From: Saccharibacillus sacchari DSM 19268
GTDB taxonomy: Bacteria; Bacillota; Bacilli; Paenibacillales; Paenibacillaceae
DNA length: 64,000 nucleotides
Assembly: GCF_000585395.1 (NCBI RefSeq)
Contig: NZ_KK073875.1
Coordinates: 1,763,999-1,827,998 of the forward strand
Reading direction: 5' to 3'
The notes beneath the pieces are model-generated. The model was not told where the DNA came from, did no database searches, and saw nothing but the letters and a program-made list of their open reading frames with translations. The position numbers and the translations under genes were made by a program. This document shows positions 45,186-52,254 of this stretch, in pieces (the stretch's first letter is position 1; each line of letters starts with the position of its first letter).

Positions 45186-46316
45186 TCAGACCGGCTCGCG
45201 CAGCGTCTTCCAGAACTTCATGGCATGCGCGGCCAGCATGGCGAGCAGAACCAAAGCGACTGCGTACGACGCGATGCCGATATAAGGTTGCAACCGATCG
45301 ATCAACTGATAGATGCCCCATCCCCAGAACAACGGAGTGAAAGCGGCGGCCGCGATGCCGTACAGCAACAGCACTCCCGTTTCGAAAGGACGTGCCGGCT
45401 TGCGATTAGTCTCTTTACCGGGAAGCAGCCAGCCGAAGATGTAACGAAACGCTTTCTGTCTGAGGTTGACGATCCCGAGCGAGTGGGACAGCATCCAATA
45501 TCCGTCCAATTTGACCAGCGGAATCAAATTCAGCAGGCTCATGCCCAAGTTGGCGACCGAGTAATAGAACAGCAGAGGCACTTCGATTCCCGCGTGCAGC
45601 AACCCGTAGAATGCGGCCGCGGATATTGCCGTCATCATCCATTGGCTGTAGATTCCGGCAAACAGAACGGCCAGTTTATGACGCTTCTTTTTGAACAGGT
45701 ACGTCGAGCTGACGTCGCAGAACATGGCCGGACCGAAGTAAAACAGCATCACTCCGGTCTCCGGAACGCTTCCGCCGTATTTCTTGCAGACCGCCGCATG
45801 GGACATTTCGTGAAAAGCGGTCGTCGCGACCATCATCAGATAAAGGATCAATGCTTCTTTGACGCCAAGTCCCGAAAGGGACAACCGGTTAATCAACCCG
45901 GGATCGGACATCATCATGTACAGCGCGCCCAGCATCAGCAGCGTATAAGCGCCGATCGCGACCGGGTGCAGCAGGACGCGGATCAAGCCGAGTCTTCGCT
46001 CCAGCCAGGCATCCGGATTGATGCGCAGAAGCTTGATCAGCGTCATGTCTTTTTTCTTGCCCGAAACTTCTGCGGCTTCCGCTTGAAGAAAGCCCCATTC
46101 TTCGAATTTGGCGGCCAGGTAACGTCTTTCGGGAGCGGTCAATTCTCCGGCATACAGACGTTCTCGCTCGCTTTCCTGCGGCTGGCTCAGCATGAGTTTT
46201 AAAAACTCCGCTTCCCGACGTCCGACTTTGATGTATTTGTTCAATGATTTATGTTTAATCGTAAAAGAATTATTTTCAGATTCATGAAATTCGATAAAAT
46301 CCGCTGTTTGACTCAA
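45186..46316 (-). CDS. PqqD-like/M50 membrane metalloprotease of the RiPP cluster
   Basis: 376 residues. Residues 1-80 resemble a PqqD-type leader-recognition element: KYIKVGRREAEFLKLML and a closing YLAAKFEEWGFL. The rest is a multi-helix M50 protein with zinc motif HEMSH, GPAMFCDV and LVKLDGYWMLSHSLG. It probably cuts leaders within or at the membrane during export, or transports the product. The TTG start follows GAAGGTGATGAACA. It is the first gene after the precursor array and the terminator-like hairpin at 46405-46451. Confidence 0.85.
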   Translation of the reverse strand: MSQTADFIEFHESENNSFTIKHKSLNKYIKVGRREAEFLKLMLSQPQESERERLYAGELTAPERRYLAAKFEEWGFLQAEAAEVSGKKKDMTLIKLLRINPDAWLERRLGLIRVLLHPVAIGAYTLLMLGALYMMMSDPGLINRLSLSGLGVKEALILYLMMVATTAFHEMSHAAVCKKYGGSVPETGVMLFYFGPAMFCDVSSTYLFKKKRHKLAVLFAGIYSQWMMTAISAAAFYGLLHAGIEVPLLFYYSVANLGMSLLNLIPLVKLDGYWMLSHSLGIVNLRQKAFRYIFGWLLPGKETNRKPARPFETGVLLLYGIAAAAFTPLFWGWGIYQLIDRLQPYIGIASYAVALVLLAMLAAHAMKFWKTLREPV

Positions 46317-46394
46317 TGTTCATCACCTTCGCTCTTTGGAATAGATGCGCGATTCGCATTCCTTTGCCGATGCTGCATTTTCGGGGAAACGGTT

Positions 46395-46451
46395 GAAAAA
46401 GAACGGGGCTTTCCGCCGTACGGCTGCCGCTGATGCGGCGGAATAAGCCCC
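46395..46451 (-). terminator. Hairpin terminator between precursor array and maturation genes
   Basis: On the minus strand GGGGCTTATTCCGCCG pairs with CGGCGGAAAGCCCC and GTTCTTTTTC follows. The hairpin is strong, yet the next gene has no clear promoter, so partial read-through is likely; this would give more precursor mRNA than enzyme mRNA. Confidence 0.75.
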
Positions 46452-46499
46452 CTATGTCCTGCACGATCCTGCGTTAATGAAAGCCGAATGTATTTGCGG

Positions 46500-46637
46500 T
46501 TAAGTGAAAGCGACCAATCCTGCTCCGACGGCTACGACGCCTACTCCGGCAATAACGCCTTCCACGAAGTCTCTCGAACTTCCCGGCGCTTCGACGTTCT
46601 CCAACAGTTCCAGATCCAGTGCGCATGTTTCGTTCAT
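46500..46637 (-). CDS. RiPP precursor peptide A3 (family A)
   Basis: 45 residues, with GAGGAGGAATTTTAAA before the ATG. Leader MNETCALDLELLENVEAP, then core GSSRDFVEGVIAG, VGVVAVGAG and the end LVAFT. Same protein sequence as A2, with silent differences. The only Cys is in the leader. The glycine spacing (G-x3-G) and hydrophobic run suggest a membrane-active helix. It is the last of ten tandem precursors. Confidence 0.85.
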   Translation of the reverse strand: MNETCALDLELLENVEAPGSSRDFVEGVIAGVGVVAVGAGLVAFT

Positions 46638-46723
46638 TTTAAAATTCCTCCTCGTTGGTTGTTTTTCAAATTTGGGTTACGAGTATTTCCGACCTTGCAT
46701 CTTGCGTTTGTCAAAAATACTCT

Positions 46724-46849
46724 TTACGTAAAAGCGATCAGACCGCCGCCCACGATGACGCCCACGACTACTCCGCCGGCGAACGCTCCGCTCACGGGCG
46801 CCGCGATCTCTTCCAGTTCTTCCAATTGCACGCTCAACACGTTTTCCAT
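46724..46849 (-). CDS. RiPP precursor peptide B3 (family B)
   Basis: 41 residues. Leader MENVLSVQLEELEEIAAP, core VSGAFAGGVVVG then VIVGGGLIAFT. This is the most diverged B copy: the junction reads Ala-Pro-Val-Ser rather than Ala-Pro-Gly-Asp. AGGAGCGATAAACG precedes the ATG. Ends with the shared Phe-Thr. Confidence 0.85.
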   Translation of the reverse strand: MENVLSVQLEELEEIAAPVSGAFAGGVVVGVIVGGGLIAFT

Positions 46850-46878
46850 CGTTTATCGCTCCTTTCGGCTTCGGTTTT

Positions 46879-47004
46879 TTAAGTCAGGGCTACGATTACG
46901 CCGCCGACGACGATTCCCGTGCCGAAAGCGGTCCCGATTTCTTGCCAGCCCGGCGCATCCATAGCTTCCAGTTCTTCGACGATCAGATTCTTGTTTTGTT
47001 CCAT
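46879..47004 (-). CDS. RiPP precursor peptide C2 (family C)
   Basis: 41 residues. Leader MEQNKNLIVEELEAMDAP, core GWQEIGTAFGTGIV then VGGVIVALT. Differs from C1 by one residue (Thr for Ala in the core). AAAGGAGCGATTGAAC precedes the ATG. Starts the second copy of a tandem C-B-A unit. Confidence 0.85.
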   Translation of the reverse strand: MEQNKNLIVEELEAMDAPGWQEIGTAFGTGIVVGGVIVALT

Positions 47005-47056
47005 GTTCAATCGCTCCTTTTGGGTTTGGTTTTTTATTGGTTTTTTATTCGACGAC

Positions 47057-47194
47057 TTAAGTAAAAGCGACCAGGCCTGCTCCGACGGCTACGACGCCTA
47101 CTCCCGCAATGACGCCTTCCACGAAATCTCTCGAACTTCCCGGGGCCTCGACGTTTTCCAACAGTTCCAAATCCAGTGCGCATGTTTCGTTCAT
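47057..47194 (-). CDS. RiPP precursor peptide A2 (family A)
   Basis: 45 residues, protein identical to A3 (MNETCALDLELLENVEAP leader, GSSRDFVEGVIAG core start, LVAFT end). GAGGAGGAATTTTAAA precedes the ATG. Ends the first C-B-A unit. Confidence 0.85.
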   Translation of the reverse strand: MNETCALDLELLENVEAPGSSRDFVEGVIAGVGVVAVGAGLVAFT

Positions 47195-47242
47195 TTTAAA
47201 ATTCCTCCTCGTTTAAATGGTTTTGTTTTGCGAAAAGCATTC

Positions 47243-47368
47243 TTACGTAAAAGCGATCAAGCCGCCGCCCACGATTACGCCTACGATCACGCCGCCCACG
47301 AACGCTCCGTCTCCCGGCGCCGCTACCTCTTCCAGTTCTTCCAGTTGTACATTCAGCATATTTTCCAT
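47243..47368 (-). CDS. RiPP precursor peptide B2 (family B)
   Basis: 41 residues. Leader MENMLNVQLEELEEVAAP, core GDGAFVGGVIVG then VIVGGGLIAFT. Core identical to B1; leader differs in two or three residues. AAAGGAGCGATTAATC precedes the ATG. Confidence 0.85.
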   Translation of the reverse strand: MENMLNVQLEELEEVAAPGDGAFVGGVIVGVIVGGGLIAFT

Positions 47369-47440
47369 GATTAATCGCTCCTTTGATTGAATTTGGTTTT
47401 TGAGTATTGCGAGTGTTAGTTGAAAAGAAACGCGAAATCT

Positions 47441-47566
47441 TTAAGTCAGGGCGACGATTACGCCGCCGACGACGATGCCCGCACCGAAAGCGGTCCCAAT
47501 TTCCTGCCAACCCGGCGCATCCATAGCTTCCAGTTCTTCGACGATCAGATTCTTGTTTTGTTCCAT
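47441..47566 (-). CDS. RiPP precursor peptide C1 (family C)
   Basis: 41 residues. Leader MEQNKNLIVEELEAMDAP, core GWQEIGTAFGAGIV then VGGVIVALT. AAAGGAGCGATTAAAA precedes the ATG. The core contains Trp, Gln and two Thr, setting it apart from A and B. Confidence 0.85.
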   Translation of the reverse strand: MEQNKNLIVEELEAMDAPGWQEIGTAFGAGIVVGGVIVALT

Positions 47567-47607
47567 TTTTAATCGCTCCTTTTAGGTTTGTTTTTTTAAA
47601 AGAAAGT

Positions 47608-47733
47608 TTACGTAAAAGCGATCAGGCCGCCGCCTACGATCACGCCTACAATCACGCCGCCCACGAACGCTCCGTCTCCCGGCGCCGCTACTTCTTCAAG
47701 TTCTTCCATCTGTACGTTCAACAAATTTTCCAT
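47608..47733 (-). CDS. RiPP precursor peptide B1 (family B)
   Basis: 41 residues. Leader MENLLNVQMEELEEVAAP, core GDGAFVGGVIVG then VIVGGGLIAFT. AAAGGAGAGATTAACG precedes the ATG. No Cys or Ser; the only Thr is the last residue. Confidence 0.85.
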   Translation of the reverse strand: MENLLNVQMEELEEVAAPGDGAFVGGVIVGVIVGGGLIAFT

Positions 47734-47754
47734 CGTTAATCTCTCCTTTGGGTT

Positions 47755-47892
47755 TTAAGTTAAGGCAACCAATCCTGCTCCGACGCCCACAATGCCTACT
47801 CCGGCGATGACGCCCGTCACGAAATCCCGTGCGCTTCCCGGCGCTTCCACGTTCTCCAACAGTTCCAGATCGAGTGCTTGTTGTTCGTTCAT
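47755..47892 (-). CDS. RiPP precursor peptide A1 (family A)
   Basis: 45 residues. Leader MNEQQALDLELLENVEAP, core GSARDFVTGVIAG, VGIVGVGAG and the end LVALT. GAGGAGGAATATGAAA precedes the ATG at 47892; an ATG two codons earlier is too close to that site. This copy lacks the leader Cys of A2 and A3 and is the likely ancestor or sister of them. Confidence 0.85.
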   Translation of the reverse strand: MNEQQALDLELLENVEAPGSARDFVTGVIAGVGIVGVGAGLVALT

Positions 47893-47940
47893 TTTCATAT
47901 TCCTCCTCAGGGTTTATCGAGCATATGCCTTACTTTGAAC

Positions 47941-48093
47941 TTAGGTAAGAGCGACGAGAATTCCGCCTGCCACGCTTCCCAGACCCGGGAAAGGGATTCC
48001 GGAAGGGAACGGCATCAGGGTTTCGGGAGCCGAATAGATAGGGGCCACCACATTTTCCAACAGCTCGATGTCCAACGCTTGCAGTTTTTTCAT
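47941..48093 (-). CDS. RiPP precursor peptide D (single copy)
   Basis: 50 residues. Leader MKKLQALDIELLENVVAP, core IYSAPETLMPFPSGIPF, then PGLGSVAGGILVALT. The leader clearly belongs with family A, but the core starts Ile-Tyr and carries a Pro-rich stretch. GAGGAGGAATAGGAAA precedes the ATG. Confidence 0.82.
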   Translation of the reverse strand: MKKLQALDIELLENVVAPIYSAPETLMPFPSGIPFPGLGSVAGGILVALT

Positions 48094-48114
48094 TTTCCTA
48101 TTCCTCCTCGAATA

Positions 48115-48237
48115 TTAGGTCAGGGAGATCAATCCGCCGACAATTACGCCTATGATCGGTCCGCCTATGTACATGCCGCCTGCCGGCGCCGTTACGGCTT
48201 CCAACTCTTCGGCTTTTACGCTCCAAGCTTTTTCCAT
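48115..48237 (-). CDS. RiPP precursor peptide E (single copy)
   Basis: 40 residues. Leader MEKAWSVKAEELEAVTAP, core AGGMYIGGPIIGV then IVGGLISLT. AAGGAGGTGAGGAAC precedes the ATG. First precursor in transcription order; it ends Leu-Thr like the others and is closest to family B in its leader. Confidence 0.82.
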   Translation of the reverse strand: MEKAWSVKAEELEAVTAPAGGMYIGGPIIGVIVGGLISLT

Positions 48238-48296
48238 GTTCCTCACCTCCTTCACGAAATAAACTCTTTCAAGACTCTTGGATATCCGGAAATGGA

Positions 48297-48395
48297 TTAG
48301 AACAACACGGCCTCGTTAAGCGGCTCGTCGCCGGGATATTCGCCGCCGAAAAGCGTCGTTTCTTTCAAAGGATCGAACGAATAGTCACGCTGCAT
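48297..48395 (-). CDS. 32-residue acidic mini-protein in the RiPP operon
   Basis: The ATG at 48395 follows GGAGGCAGGTGAGAAGC, and the gene fits the 100-bp gap between the aminotransferase stop and the precursor array. Sequence runs MQRDYSFDPLKETTLFGGEY and ends PLNEAVLF. It lacks the ELE-Ala-Pro leader and C-terminal Thr of the precursors, so it is more likely an accessory peptide or chaperone than a substrate, though a different class of precursor is possible. Too small to assign a family. Confidence 0.6.
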   Translation of the reverse strand: MQRDYSFDPLKETTLFGGEYPGDEPLNEAVLF

Positions 48396-48400
48396 GCTTC

Positions 48401-49720
48401 TCACCTGCCTCCCAGCGTTTTCTTGATGATACCGACGATCTTCGATACTTCCTGAGCGGAGACGACGAACGGAGGATAGAGATGGAATCCCGTCGTGACG
48501 CCCGGCGTATAGAACGGATACACGATCAATCCCCGCTGCTTCAGCCGGCCGACCAAGGCGGAAAGACGCTCGGCCTCCATGCAAACGCCGCCCGCCAGAT
48601 CGTCTTGCAGCGCAACGCCCGTCATCAAGCCTTTGCCGCGCGTTTCCAAAAAGGCCGGGCAATCCGCAAGTTCTTCGTTCAAAAGTTCGCGCAGCAATTC
48701 TCCCATCTCGGAAACATGTTCCAGCATGCCCGGTTGATTCAAAGCTTCAATCGTCGCCAATCCGGCTGCACAGGCAATCGGATTGCCATTTTGCGTAGAC
48801 AAATGCTCGATATGCAGATTGGCGGCCGCGAATTCGCGGTAGATCGCTTCGCTGAACAGGACGGCTCCAAGCGGCAAATACCCGCTGTTAATGCCTTTGG
48901 ACAAACAAAGGATATCCGGTACGGCGCCGCTGTGTTCGAAAGCGAACATTCGGCCCGTTCTGCCCATTCCCGTCGCGACTTCGTCAAAAGCAAGGAGCGC
49001 GCCGTGCAGGTCGCACAGCTCCCGAATTTTTCGCAAAAACGCATCCGGCAGAGGAATCGTTCCGCCCGAGCCGATAATCGGCTCAACAATCATTCCGGCA
49101 ATCCGGTCTCCTTCACGTTCAAACAACTCTTCAATCGCGCGCAGTTCTTCGTCTTCGCTGCCTCGCCCCAAGCTGCTGAGCGGCGTATCGTGGAACAGGA
49201 ATCCCGGTACCTTCGGACCGTAACCCTGCGAAATCTCCCTGTCGATCCCGCTTGCGCTCATCGCTCCGTAATACGTGCCGTGGTAGGAAATGCTTAGCGC
49301 CACGATATTTTGCTTTTGCTCCAGCCCGCGCAGGCTCTGGTATTTGCGCATCAGCTTGATCGCCAACTCGGCCGATTCCGAACCGGTGCAGGTGTAGATC
49401 GCCCGGGATAGGCGCTCCGGCGTCAGGGCCAACAGCTCTTGCGCGAATTTGACCGTGGTCGGATTGGTCTGATCGACCAGGTTCACGAACGGAATTCGGT
49501 CGAGTTGTTCGAGGATCGCCTGCCGAATGCCGGGGTGTCCGTACCCGAGCGATACATTCCATAGACCGCTGATTCCGTCGATATAAGGCTTTCCGTTCTC
49601 GTCGCGAACATAGATGCCCGATCCTTCAAGCAGAGAAGTGAACGATTCGCCCAACTGAACGTTTTTTAGCGGGTGGATCAGCGGATAGACCGCCTTTTGC
49701 GCATTTTGCAACGTAGACAT
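48401..49720 (-). CDS. PLP-dependent class III aminotransferase
   Basis: 439 residues from the ATG at 49720 (AAAAGGAGAATCGGCT before it). Features: TCTGSESAELAIKLMRKYQS, ISYHGTYYGAMSASG, LLAFDEVATGMGRTGRMF and the PLP lysine in LCLSKGINSGYLPLGAV. The fold is that of omega- or acetylornithine-type aminotransferases. In a peptide cluster it might convert an aldehyde or keto group on the product to an amine, or supply a small building block. It sits 26 bp after the large maturase gene and shares its transcript. Confidence 0.92.
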   Translation of the reverse strand: MSTLQNAQKAVYPLIHPLKNVQLGESFTSLLEGSGIYVRDENGKPYIDGISGLWNVSLGYGHPGIRQAILEQLDRIPFVNLVDQTNPTTVKFAQELLALTPERLSRAIYTCTGSESAELAIKLMRKYQSLRGLEQKQNIVALSISYHGTYYGAMSASGIDREISQGYGPKVPGFLFHDTPLSSLGRGSEDEELRAIEELFEREGDRIAGMIVEPIIGSGGTIPLPDAFLRKIRELCDLHGALLAFDEVATGMGRTGRMFAFEHSGAVPDILCLSKGINSGYLPLGAVLFSEAIYREFAAANLHIEHLSTQNGNPIACAAGLATIEALNQPGMLEHVSEMGELLRELLNEELADCPAFLETRGKGLMTGVALQDDLAGGVCMEAERLSALVGRLKQRGLIVYPFYTPGVTTGFHLYPPFVVSAQEVSKIVGIIKKTLGGR

Positions 49721-49746
49721 AGCCGATTCTCCTTTTATTTTATGCT

Positions 49747-52146
49747 TTAAGAAGCTCTGCGCGAAGCGGGCAAGATGCCCATTTCGTCCAGCTTGAGACC
49801 CACCTGGCGCGCTGCCGTTTCGGCTTGCGCTTCGTCGGCTTTGAACACTTCGGAAATCGCGCGTCTGAGCGATATTTCGGACAACCCTTTGATCCCCGCT
49901 TCCAGCACCAAGGCCATCAGCGGACTCAGTTTCAGCAGTTTCCCTCCGTTCGCCTGGTAAAGCAGCGGTTGATCGCCGACGAACAGAACAAACAGATGGT
50001 CCGGTACCCATGCGTCGCCTTCGCTCGGATAGGAAGCGGGCAGTACATGCGTGCAGGTTCGCAGCGACACGCCGATTTCGCGGATATCGACATCGCGGAA
50101 TGCCGCCGTATATTGACGCAGTCCTTTGAGCAATTGCGCGACCTGCATATAGCGGTGCAGCAGTACATGGCGCTTGCGAAGATCGCAGTATTGGTTTCGG
50201 GTCATGTATTCCGGCAAAAAGGTGCATTTGGAGCAGGTGTCGCGGATTTCGCAGCCGTCGCAGCCGCGCAGCAGTTGTTCGCGCGTGGAGATTGCCGCCG
50301 CTTCGCGCTGCAGCGCGTCATAAGAATCTCCGATTCGGCCGATGGCGGAGCACCCTCCGCAGCCGGAAACTTTGCCGTCGGCTTCCGTGTACAGGCGCGG
50401 AAGCTGCTTGATCGGGCATTGTCCGGCAGCCGACCATCGACAACTGTCCGCGACATACCCTTGCACCTGATAGCCTCGGAGGAATCGGCCTTCGCGCTCG
50501 AAAGCTTCTACGTCTTCCATGAAAGCATCCAGGTCGGCGGGTTGGACAAGCTGCAAAATCTCCAAACCTTGTCCGTTCGCAGTCTCCTTATCGGCCGGCT
50601 CAGAAGCTTCCCGATAATTCGTCAGTCCGATCTCGACCGGAGATCCGAAATCAAATTCGCTCATCTCCAAACGCATCATTCGGTCATCGGCACTGAGAAT
50701 TTCCGCATGAACGTGAGGGACGTACTGCCGCTGCCGCTCTAGTTCATGATCGATAGGCCCGTACCATTCCCGAGACTGCTTGACGACTCCCTCCATATCG
50801 ATATATTTTTCTTCCTTTTCCGATTTGCAAACTGAGTTTTTATTTAGAATGAAGGCGCTGTTGACTCCCATCAACTGATCCGGCTCCAACCCTGCAAGAC
50901 CTGCCGCATGCTCCTCGGACACTCCGACGTGCTTCACTCCGCTTCCGAGTGCTTGCGGCGGATATTGACCCGTTTTGAAGGCCAGATAACCGTTCAGCAA
51001 AGCCGGATCGCTGCCGCCCGTCGAAGCCGATAACAGGTCTGCCATTTCGGCATGGAGCTCCGTTCGTCCCGGACCTTTCACGCGAACGTTCAAGTCTCCC
51101 TGCCCGATCAAACCGGCAGTCAACCAATCCCGGAGCGCAGACGCCGTTTCCTGTTCGGGCGAGACCGTTTTTTCGTCCAGTGTTATTCTAAGCTTTGCAC
51201 CGGCCTTGCCTTTTTTCCAATCGGCCAGTCGATTTCTCACCTCGGACGAACGGAGAGAGCCGGAATCCGTTACCACGAGTTCAAGCGTCGCAAGGCTCAG
51301 GGCTTCCAACCGTTCAGGCTCGATCCAACCCAACTGCTCGGGACTCAAAGCAATCTCGAATCCCGCCCCGGTTGCATGCTGCTCCAAAACGCCAAGCCCT
51401 TGAAGAAGTCGTTGCGGCGACGGCTCAAGCTCAAAGCCTTCCACGACCATTGGCGAGTAGGCTCCGCAGTTCGCTTCTTGCTGAAGCTCTTGGGCGAATC
51501 GGCTTGCGGAATGCCGTCGCAGTCCGTTGCTTTGCGAAGTTTCGCCTTGAAGATCGGCCCAACGAACCGTACATCCCGAACCTTTGGCCGCATCCGGCGA
51601 ACTTAAACGATCCAGCAGGCACATGTCTGGTTCGATTCCGGCTTGCGGATCCGAAAAGGCTTCTTGGTGCGTGTCTTCGAAATCAACTTCGCCTGCAAGC
51701 TTTAAGCCCGGTTCGCTTCGCCAGCTTTCTTTGTCCGATTCGGACAATCTCCATAGCCGGCTTTCGGGCTCGGCCAGAACAAAAGCATCCGCGCCCGCAT
51801 CCGCCGGGTCCGTATCCCGAAGCGTTCCGACCCACTCTCCGAACCAGACGATTCGGATATCGGGGTCCAATCGTTTCAGCGTTCTGCATAACCCCCGGCA
51901 AAGCGAGTAGGTCTGCGGTTCGACTTCGAAGGCGACAACGGCGCTTCCGAACGATTCGATCTCTTCGGCGCAATCCTGAAGCGTTCCCAAGCTTGCTTCG
52001 ATGTACTGCGCGGCGTTGCCGCCCCGGCTTTTGAAATGCGCTCTTATGTATCTGCAGTTCAGGCTGTCACCGGCTGTGTACAGTCTGGACGACTGGGCTT
52101 TAAAATGAATAAGCGTAATGCCTTCTCCGTAAGTGAATCCGTACAA
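49747..52146 (-). CDS. Large cysteine-rich RiPP maturase with B12-like N-terminus and PqqD-like C-terminus
   Basis: About 799 residues from the TTG at 52146 (TTAAGGAGGCGAAGCAA before it). A longer frame begins with ATGATG at 52263, but those codons overlap the -10 element of the conserved promoter, so they should not be in the mRNA. Residues about 45-135 (SFGSAVVAFEVEPQTYSLCR, then LDPDIRIVWFGEW) resemble a cobalamin-binding Rossmann domain. The middle is TIM-barrel-like, but I find no radical-SAM CxxxCxxC. Residues about 610-690 are SPASM-like with many Cys (CGGCSAIGR, CDGCEIRDTCSKCTFLPEYM). The last 90 are PqqD-like (GGKLLKLSPLMALVLEAG). Exact chemistry is unknown. Confidence 0.75.
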   Translation of the reverse strand: MYGFTYGEGITLIHFKAQSSRLYTAGDSLNCRYIRAHFKSRGGNAAQYIEASLGTLQDCAEEIESFGSAVVAFEVEPQTYSLCRGLCRTLKRLDPDIRIVWFGEWVGTLRDTDPADAGADAFVLAEPESRLWRLSESDKESWRSEPGLKLAGEVDFEDTHQEAFSDPQAGIEPDMCLLDRLSSPDAAKGSGCTVRWADLQGETSQSNGLRRHSASRFAQELQQEANCGAYSPMVVEGFELEPSPQRLLQGLGVLEQHATGAGFEIALSPEQLGWIEPERLEALSLATLELVVTDSGSLRSSEVRNRLADWKKGKAGAKLRITLDEKTVSPEQETASALRDWLTAGLIGQGDLNVRVKGPGRTELHAEMADLLSASTGGSDPALLNGYLAFKTGQYPPQALGSGVKHVGVSEEHAAGLAGLEPDQLMGVNSAFILNKNSVCKSEKEEKYIDMEGVVKQSREWYGPIDHELERQRQYVPHVHAEILSADDRMMRLEMSEFDFGSPVEIGLTNYREASEPADKETANGQGLEILQLVQPADLDAFMEDVEAFEREGRFLRGYQVQGYVADSCRWSAAGQCPIKQLPRLYTEADGKVSGCGGCSAIGRIGDSYDALQREAAAISTREQLLRGCDGCEIRDTCSKCTFLPEYMTRNQYCDLRKRHVLLHRYMQVAQLLKGLRQYTAAFRDVDIREIGVSLRTCTHVLPASYPSEGDAWVPDHLFVLFVGDQPLLYQANGGKLLKLSPLMALVLEAGIKGLSEISLRRAISEVFKADEAQAETAARQVGLKLDEMGILPASRRAS

Positions 52147-52254
52147 TTGCTTCGCCTCCTTAACCATCGGCTGTGATTCGTCCTCACCTGAGCGCTGCGG
52201 CTTGCTCGGCGGCGTTCCGTTTCGGTGCGGCGTGTCTGTGTTCCTTTTGCTTGA

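Noticed and set aside
46500-48237. The precursors as double-glycine (class II) bacteriocins or sactipeptides
   Set aside because: There is no Gly-Gly leader end and no peptidase-C39 ABC transporter, and the cores lack the Cys needed for sactionine bridges; the YcaO set argues for another class.
46500-48250. The evenly spaced repeated units as a CRISPR array or simple tandem repeat
   Set aside because: Units are 126-138 bp coding sequences with ribosome sites and codon-level variation, not short identical repeats with unique spacers.
46488-48300. Plus-strand frames over the precursor array, repeated with the array
   Set aside because: They repeat only because the precursor genes repeat; they lack ribosome sites, whereas every minus-strand precursor has one.
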